Shown here: positions 58,519-64,000 of the stretch, piece after piece
How the letters are laid out: every line of letters begins with the position of its first letter
How positions within the stretch are numbered: position 1 is the first letter of the stretch
Assembly (NCBI RefSeq): GCF_024763615.1
Contig: NC_077223.1
Coordinates: 44,330,627-44,394,626, forward strand
DNA length: 64,000 bases
Direction of reading: 5' to 3'
From: Phlebotomus papatasi
Taxonomy: Eukaryota; Arthropoda; Insecta; Diptera; Psychodidae
Program-made: the position numbers and the translations under genes
The notes under the pieces: generated by a model
Databases searched by the model: none
What the model saw: the letters and a program-made list of their open reading frames with translations, nothing else
What the model was told of the DNA's origin: nothing

Positions 58519-59392
58519 TAGGGTAAATTAAGCTAATTCAAAACCTGCTCCAAATGGAAATTTGGAGCAAGTTTCGCTACTCCAAATGGAAACGTCATTA
58601 TTTTCATGATAAATACAGTACTAAATTATTATATTTATATATTTTTTATACCACAGTTTCATTATTTAGTAAATTTTGCTCCAAATAAAGCGAAAATCCA
58701 TTCATATTCACAAATTTTAATTTGTTAATTTCTCAAAAAATGAAAAATGTACCTTTTCACCATCGAATTTTTCATCGATCGACCATGTTTTCCAATGAAA
58801 AACACAATGAGGTGACTGTTATTTATTCGTTTTGTTTAACATTATTTGATATTTCTGGCTAATTTTAGTTAAATTATGTGCTAATCTTTATTGTTAACGG
58901 TACGTGAAGTTTTCGACTGAAATAATTACCTATTTCGTGAAGAAAAAGGGTTTTTCTGAAGTGTCTGCAAATGCTTCAATAGGAAACCCGGAAATATGAT
59001 TTTTTTGGAGAGATTTTCTTATTGTTTCAGACGGAAAAGGAGAAAAGACCAGGAATAAGAACAAATCCTAAACTCAAGAGCAACTTAACAAGGTTTTGGA
59101 AGCCTTTCGTCGCGGTTTGATTTACACTGTTTGTCTCCAATTAGAAACTTTCCCTTGTCTCCATTTGAATTAATATATTTCCAATAGAAGCATTTTGCGC
59201 TCGCGTATTTTTCTTGTATTTAAGAAGTTTTCAAATCATATCTAAAGAATTTTTACTAAACAGTAACATTCTAGAAGAGTCTAGGAGCAAATTTATATAA
59301 TTCTCTTCAGAAAAAATATGAATCTAATATGTTGAATCTTCTGTCAAAGTTAAAGGGTCTGGAAATGGTTTTGAATTAGGACATTTACCCTA
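58519..59392 (+). mobile_element. 874-bp pogo-type element with TAGGGTAAAT ends
   Basis: TA flanks GGGTAAATTAAGCTAATTCA on the left and the complement GGGTAAATGTCCTAATTCAA on the right; both continue into AAAACC. CTCCAAATGGAAA phrases recur near the left. The second half holds a transposase relic (59072-59176), so this is a shortened autonomous element. Confidence 0.8.
59072..59176 (+). pseudogene. psq helix-turn-helix relic of a second pogo family
   Basis: A frame opening after a stop reads TQEQLNKVLEAFRRGLIY and runs about 34 codons to a TAA. The pattern [ST]QEQLxKxLEAxRRG is the start of the psq-type HTH of pogo-like transposases. The rest of the HTH is unrecognisable and the DDE domain is absent. 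A TTGTTTCAG acceptor-like site lies 42 bases before the frame. The residues differ from the relics at 28054, 44272 and 62336, so this is another family. Confidence 0.6.
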
Positions 59393-59510
59393 CTCTCTTT
59401 AATATTTTATCACTTTTTTGTCTAAAAAAGTATTAAAACCAATCTTTTCTTGTATAATGATCAGCGTTTCTGAATATTTATAATTAACATATTTTTCTTT
59501 TTCTTTTCAG

Positions 59511-59547
59511 GTAATTTCAAATATTCCAAAGATACCTATGCTGGTCC
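59511..59547 (+). CDS. Candidate 37-nt microexon, unrecognised gene
   Basis: A strong acceptor (TTTTTCTTTTTCTTTTCAG, to 59510) and a strong donor (GTAAGTG, from 59548) enclose 37 bases. One frame reads NFKYSKDTYAG with two bases left at each side (GT before, CC after); a second frame reads VISNIPKIPMLV. No further exon of either frame was found in the window. Small exons of large neuronal genes look like this, but a chance pair of splice signals cannot be excluded. Confidence 0.3.
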
Positions 59548-60018
59548 GTAAGTGAATTTGATATAATCTTGTGATTTATGTTGCCATAATAACTGAATTA
59601 AAGAATTTTCTTCATTCGATTTCGAAATTTTGAAATCTTTAATCTCAATTTTGTGATCTTTTTTTTCTGTCAATGATTTTGGTATTTCGCAGTCGCAGAT
59701 ATTTCACTCTCATCGTGACTAAAGCACAATGTTTATGCATTGAATTTTGTACATTTTTTTTTACTCCTATACACATCAGATTTTCACCCCCTTTTTGCCA
59801 AAGTTCGGTGAGGTTAAGCACTTCCTTTTCGAACACATCGAGATTGATTTGATTTTTCTGACGTCGCTGCAAAAGTTATCCGTTGAAGGGTGCTCGGCGG
59901 GAATGGATGTATCGAAATCTCTTATGAAAATATTTTCAACCAAATCTAGGTTGGGTTGGGATAGGGGGTGTTGTAGGGGGGTGTGAAAAGTGTGTCACGT
60001 CCTCTTTGGCAAACTCAC

Positions 60019-60107
60019 GCATTTCACCGACTTCGGCTGATGCCGAGGGTGAAGCGTTGGCAATTGACAGGGTTGTCGAGCTCAATGGTAGCGACTGATG
60101 GTTGATG
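60019..60107 (-). CDS. Candidate exon on the - strand, unrecognised
   Basis: Read on the - strand, TTCCAATTTACAG ends at 60108 and GTGAGT starts at 60018. The 89 bases between read INHQSLPLSSTTLSIANASP then SASAEVGEM, a Ser-rich, probably disordered stretch. The phase fits the candidate exon at 60595-60647. No family is recognised, and a second frame is also open. Confidence 0.2.
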
Positions 60108-60594
60108 CTGTAAATTGGAAATGATGGTAAGCATCGGTATCTGACGCACATGTGTGGCGGCATCTGGTGGTATGGGAGTTACATTGTGCAGCCAAAGACG
60201 GAACACCGGCGGATGGGACGCTGAATCATGTGACAGAGGCAGAAGGGGTGGGATTTTCGCATGTCATTTGTTTCCAAATCGAATCGGATTAAGGGCGGAA
60301 TGGGAGAGATGGTATTGGAAGGTGTGGGCGGAATGGATTTGGGGCGAACAAAATATCCTGATCCTGTGGTGGTTGATGCGTGAAAATGGCGCTGAAGGTT
60401 GTGTGTGATGAACAAAAAATCGCAACAAAAATGAGATTGACACACAATATGATGATGATAATCTCCCCAAAATATAATGAAGCCCTATGGGTGGGCCTTA
60501 ACCCAGCAGTTCCTATCACCTCACCATGGATGGGATGTATGACTGGCAATAATGTGATTTGAGCCTGTGGCAGTTCTCCGTGACTTGTACTTAC

Positions 60595-60647
60595 CAAAAA
60601 TTAAACTCCACACACGCACCAATTCCCAAAAAGTCAGGACGGAATGT
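60595..60647 (-). CDS. Candidate upstream exon on the - strand, unrecognised
   Basis: On the - strand a good donor, TTG/GTAAGTA, follows 60595. A 53-base exon starting after GATAAG would read TFRPDFLGIGACVEFNF and end two bases into a codon, which the exon at 60019-60107 would complete. The acceptor is weak. Confidence 0.2.
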
Positions 60648-61435
60648 CTTATCAGTGAAATTCAATTATACCGATGAGCTTGAGAGAATTCTTTATACGA
60701 AGCCGGTGAAGGGATAAAAATTTTCTTCCTACTTCATTCATAATAAAATTCATCAGTATTATCGACACAAATCCATCAACGGGGGAGCGATACCCATCCA
60801 TGTCTTGCAGCATCTTATGGCACAACCTCAAGATGACTTATTGTATTGTCATTATCCCGCCAGAGAATAATATTAAAGACAAATGGATACGCTTTCCATT
60901 GTGTACCACGAGTGTCAAAGTTAAAGTCTCGAATTTCCTCCTGTATTCAATAACAATGCCTCCCGCAAATGCTATCACCCTGATTAAATTTAGTCCCCCA
61001 AACCCGCTACTGCCGGATTATCCGGCTGTGCCACGGAGTTTTGCGGAGACTTTTCAACAACAATTCGCTCAAATGTGCTTCTCACTTGTGCTAAATTGCA
61101 AAATACAAAAGTTTGACACTGGAAAGAATGAGCTTAGCAAATGACAAAATAATTCGTCGTCGTGCGAATGTGAGTTAAAAGAGCTTTAGAATTAGAAGGT
61201 AATTGGATCAATTTCACCTCTCAGGACTGCGTTCATAATACCGGAGAAAAATGAACTGACAAATGAGGTTTTATTTGTTGTTGAACTGGGCAGAAAAACC
61301 AGTATAAACCGGTGGATTAATTAAAATTAAAATGTTACTTACCTAAAAGTGATAATTTTGATTTATTAATTCATTCAAAATATCAAGCTAATTTCATTAT
61401 TATTTGGTAGTACGGTAGTACGAATAGATTTAAAT

Positions 61436-61535
61436 GAAATATACACGGATAGCACGGATATGACCTGGTACTTTTTCTCCTTTATTCTATCCTACGACGT
61501 TTCGGAGGGGTTTTCTTCATTCCTTAGGTTTGGAA
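61436..61535 (-). repeat. One-armed relative of the 15283-15491 MITE
   Basis: It aligns with the right arm and centre of 15283-15491 on the opposite strand: CACGGAT, TTTCTCCTTTATTCT and ACGTTTCGGAGG occur in the same order. The other arm is missing. The shared centre (GAAACGT preceded by a CCTCC step) is the best conserved part. Confidence 0.6.
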
Positions 61536-61754
61536 AAATCTTGGGAAAAAACTGTCAAAAAGTATCGTCGCCCATACTTGGAACTTTGAGATTTCCTATC
61601 ACTTTTAGATGTCAAAAAGAAAAGACAACTAAGAAGTAGGGTATAGGAGAAGTGTGCCAAATTTCGGCCAGCTTCTAATTCCGGCCACTTTGAGTGTAAT
61701 TTCGGCAATGGAAATAAATTAATTAAAATTATGTACGTTATCTTTGAATAGTCA

Positions 61755-61900
61755 TGAGGCCATTTACACCGCCGCATTGGATTGAGATTGAATTGCCCCA
61801 AAATCGGTTTTTGGGACAATTCAGTCAGAATCTAATACGACTAAATCCGGTTTTGGAACAGATCAATCCCAATCTAATATGGTGGTGTAAATAGTCTCAA
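61755..61900. mobile_element. 146-bp hairpin MITE nested in the long pogo copy
   Basis: The left arm TGAGGCCATTTACACCGCCG and the right-arm complement TTGAGACTATTTACACCACC mirror each other and continue through ATTGGATTGAGATTGA. The centre has two GGTTTTGGGA-like half repeats. Confidence 0.8.
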
Positions 61901-62335
61901 TGAATTCATTTTGCTTTCAAATATTTATTCATTTTAGGATGTATTAACACAAAGACAGTTAAATTTTAGGTATAATTTGTATTTAAATTACGTTGTAAAA
62001 ACTCAGTGTGGAAAGAGTCTTGCAAAAAATGTGACAGATCGATTGTGTTTCAAGCAGTCTTGTGATTTATGGTGAAATACAGAGGGTTTTCCTTCGGTGT
62101 TTTTCATGAAAATTGATTAGTTTTCATTAAAGATTGTTTCTGTTTATGTTAATAGTGAATTAATCTTTAAATTTCGGGTGAAAATTCCCAGCTGGATCTT
62201 GTATTTCGCGTAAAAAAGTATATACTTTGTCAGCGTCTCTCCGGTGAGGTAGTGTTGCCTATTCCGGCAACATATTTTGCTTTCCTAAATTTCTTATTCA
62301 TTTTGTGTTTTTTTTTTCAATTTCTGATTTCTACA

Positions 62336-62521
62336 ATGTCCAGAGAAAGAAACCATCGCTTCTATAAAAAAGATAATGTGGAAAAGGCCTTGGAAGAGTT
62401 AAGGAAGGGCAAATTGCTACGGGAATCTGCACGTAATTTTGAGAGACTACTCTTCAGGTCTTCAGGACAAATTACACGGAAGATCTCAGGGCTCGTGGGT
62501 CATATAAACGTATTAAACTAA
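62336..62521 (+). pseudogene. Longest psq-type transposase N-terminus of the pogo family
   Basis: The frame of 61 codons starts at the ATG of CTACAATGTCC, the position equivalent to the ACAATGCAAAAG start of the short copies. Residues 9-26 (FYKKDNVEKALEELRKGK) form the first helix, and LRESARNFE (28-36) resembles the second helix of psq domains. RSSGQITRKISG (41-52) resembles the end of the recognition helix, but the part between looks disturbed, as by a small frameshift. After residue 61 a stop ends it. Intact pogo transposases are several hundred residues long with a DDE domain, which is absent here. The upstream 28 in-frame codons are hydrophobic and T-rich and are probably leader DNA. Confidence 0.7.
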
Positions 62522-62842
62522 ATATTGAACTCGTTCCGTTTGACGTTTTGAAATTTTCTATCCGTTGCGTCACAAAATGTGGTCAGAGAGAAGGTGGCCG
62601 ATATTTGACTCAAAGTGGCCGGAATACTACCCAAAACAATGTCCATATTATTATTAATTTTTCAATATTTTAGGAAGTGATTTAAAGAAAACAAAGATGA
62701 TGAACTAGTTTTCAAGGTTCCACACAACCTTCCCGAAAAGGAAGTAACAAAAAATATCATTATGAATTAAAAATATTGCATTTCAAACTTAAGACTTCGG
62801 TGCTTATATGCAACTATGCCGAAATTTGGCACACTTACCCTA

Positions 62843-63038
62843 GTACTCTCCCTTCGAACGTGCATGCCTTAGAATAATCTGAATTTTATTTTTCCTAAGA
62901 GACTTACACATTTTTATTAAGTATTAGTTTGCTAATTAGCGAATTATAGATAATTATATGATAATTATGTGTAAGTCTTTTAGAAAAATGAAATATATTT
63001 GAAGGCTTGAACCTTCGAAGGGAGAGTACTTTCCCCTA
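62843..63038. mobile_element. 196-bp MITE with AGTACTCTCC ends, copy 2
   Basis: Arms GTACTCTCCCTTCGAACGTG and the complement AGTACTCTCCCTTCGAAGGT, with the inner CTAAGAGACTTACACA step, match 26833-27081; the AT centre is shorter. Its left end directly abuts the right end of the long pogo copy at the base, and lacks the TAGGGGAA lead seen on the right. Confidence 0.8.
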
Positions 63039-64000
63039 TACAGCTTATTTTAAATTTAATTACTCTTTAAATTAATTCAAATTTTCCCTGCAATTAGCTG
63101 ATGTGTGTGATTAGCTGTTCTTATACGATTAATTATTCAAAAAGCATTGATTCACTGGATTATCCTATTGATTAGCTGTGTGTAAAAGTTTCTCTGTCAG
63201 CCACTTTGCTGGTATTTCAATTTAGTGATGATGATGAATTTCAGTTATGAGGTTTTTGAAAATCAACTAACATGTGACTTATTTGTAGAGTGAAATAAAC
63301 CCCTTTAAAATAAACTTAGTTTTACATATTGTGCAAATATCTTGTTTTGCCAATTTTCTCAAAATTGATGGCACTTAAAGAAAATTGCCGTAATTCATTG
63401 AGATGAATAAAGTGTTTAAAGATACGCGAAATATATTAAATATCCCATTCATCATCTCCCGTTTGCTACCAACTGTGAATTTTGCAGAAATTCCCCATAC
63501 CTTCTAACCACATGTGTTGCGACAAACACTTAACTTTTCTAATTCAGAGAGAGACCAAGCGATTTCGTCTTCGGCAATTGCTGAAATATTTATCAAAAGT
63601 GACAGAAATTGATGATGTCGCGCAAAAAAATCTCTATTGCATGATCATTTGTCTCCCATGGCATCGATTGTTCTTGAGCATAACAGAGTGTGAAGTTAGA
63701 TTACATCCCTTCTTGAAAAATGTTCTTTTGTTCTTAGTCCGATTTACAATACGCGGGAGAATTACTATCACATTCGAATTCGTCACTTTGTGCCACTGAC
63801 CCAAATATTGTGTCGGCGACAGAACAATTTTAAAGCAATTTCATACCTCATTGTCGATATGACACTGTTTTTTTTTCTTAAGTTCTCTACCGACGAAGAC
63901 AGACATTTACGTGAAAGTCTCATCTAATAATGACAATCTTGAGTGATATGGATGGGTTCTTTGAAATGTGATGTTTTGGGCGGGAAATACACGGTTATAT
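63039..64000. other. Gap to the window end, no feature recognised
   Basis: The AT-rich repeat of GATTAGCTG (63108 and 63169) is a small local duplication. The frame 63482-63799 follows a TTTTGCAG acceptor-like site but matches no family known to me. Confidence 0.35.

Larger units (their letters stand above)
59548..61435. other. GC-richer DNA holding the candidate exons
   Basis: Many overlapping frames lie on both strands at 59645-61144. Apart from the candidates at 60019-60107 and 60595-60647, none is bounded by good splice signals or shows a known domain. No transposon ends were found in 59400-61430. Confidence 0.35.
61637..62842 (+). mobile_element. 1.2-kb long copy of the pogo-derived TAGGGTAAGTGTGC family
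   Basis: The left end AGTGTGCCAAATTTCGGCCA (after a slightly altered TAGGGTATAGG) and the right-end complement TAGGGTAAGTGTGCCAAATT match the ~430-bp MITEs. The 3' part (GAAGGTGGCCGA, then the block around AAGATGATGAACTAG) also matches them. It keeps a longer transposase start (62336-62521) and extra sequence deleted in the short copies, but still lacks a DDE region. A MITE (61755-61900) has inserted in its left part. Confidence 0.85.

Noticed and set aside
1..64000. CRISPR arrays, bacterial operons, rRNA and working tRNA genes
   Set aside because: None is seen. The repeats are dispersed inverted-repeat elements, not evenly spaced arrays, and the sequence is eukaryotic in character.

Overview
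The window is eukaryotic nuclear DNA, most likely from an insect and plausibly a nematoceran dipteran (sand fly or mosquito grade). It is AT-rich and has almost no long open frames. It holds a metazoan-type zinc-ribbon gene, a tRNA-derived SINE, and many short inverted-repeat DNA transposons that duplicate TA or TTAA. The taxon is inferred from this style of sequence, not read from a marker gene.

Only one gene is convincing: an intronless 177-codon gene on the + strand at 49217-49750. Its C-terminal cysteine cluster matches the ARL14EP (ARF7EP_C) family. A TCAGT initiator-like site lies just upstream and an AATAAA lies downstream. A few splice-site-bounded stretches (21621-21672, 59511-59547, and 60595-60647 with 60019-60107 on the - strand) could be exons of an unrecognised gene, but they are weak.

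Much of the rest is decayed mobile DNA. Two nearly full copies of a 1.83-kb modular repeat sit in opposite orientation near the ends of the window (141-1967 and 52061-53889), and the tail of a third is at 5-86. Other large elements are a TA-flanked foldback element (3547-5106), a pogo-style element that contains two smaller elements (14830-16198), a nested pair (36337-38039 around 36506-37781), and elements at 18605-19227, 22752-25588 (containing an AACCGGTT-rich element), 40557-41173, 46408-47323, 58519-59392 and 61637-62842. Short hairpin-like MITEs occur in several families with two to four copies each.

The most informative observation concerns the family whose ends read TAGGGTAAGTGTGCC. 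Three ~430-bp copies carry the same cut-off reading frame, and a 1.2-kb copy carries a longer version. These frames look like the N-terminal psq-type helix-turn-helix of a pogo transposase. A separate family at 58519-59392 carries another relic of the same domain. Several MITE families here can therefore be assigned to pogo ancestors from coding relics as well as from their ends.

Between the elements lie moderately GC-richer single-copy stretches (about 9.0-9.9, 12.4-13.5, 16.7-18.0, 25.6-26.5, 29.1-30.3, 33.0-34.1, 38.9-40.2, 41.7-42.4, 47.5-48.7, 55.1-56.0, 57.0-58.0 and 59.6-61.2 kb). They have no recognisable coding content and look like intergenic or large-intron DNA.
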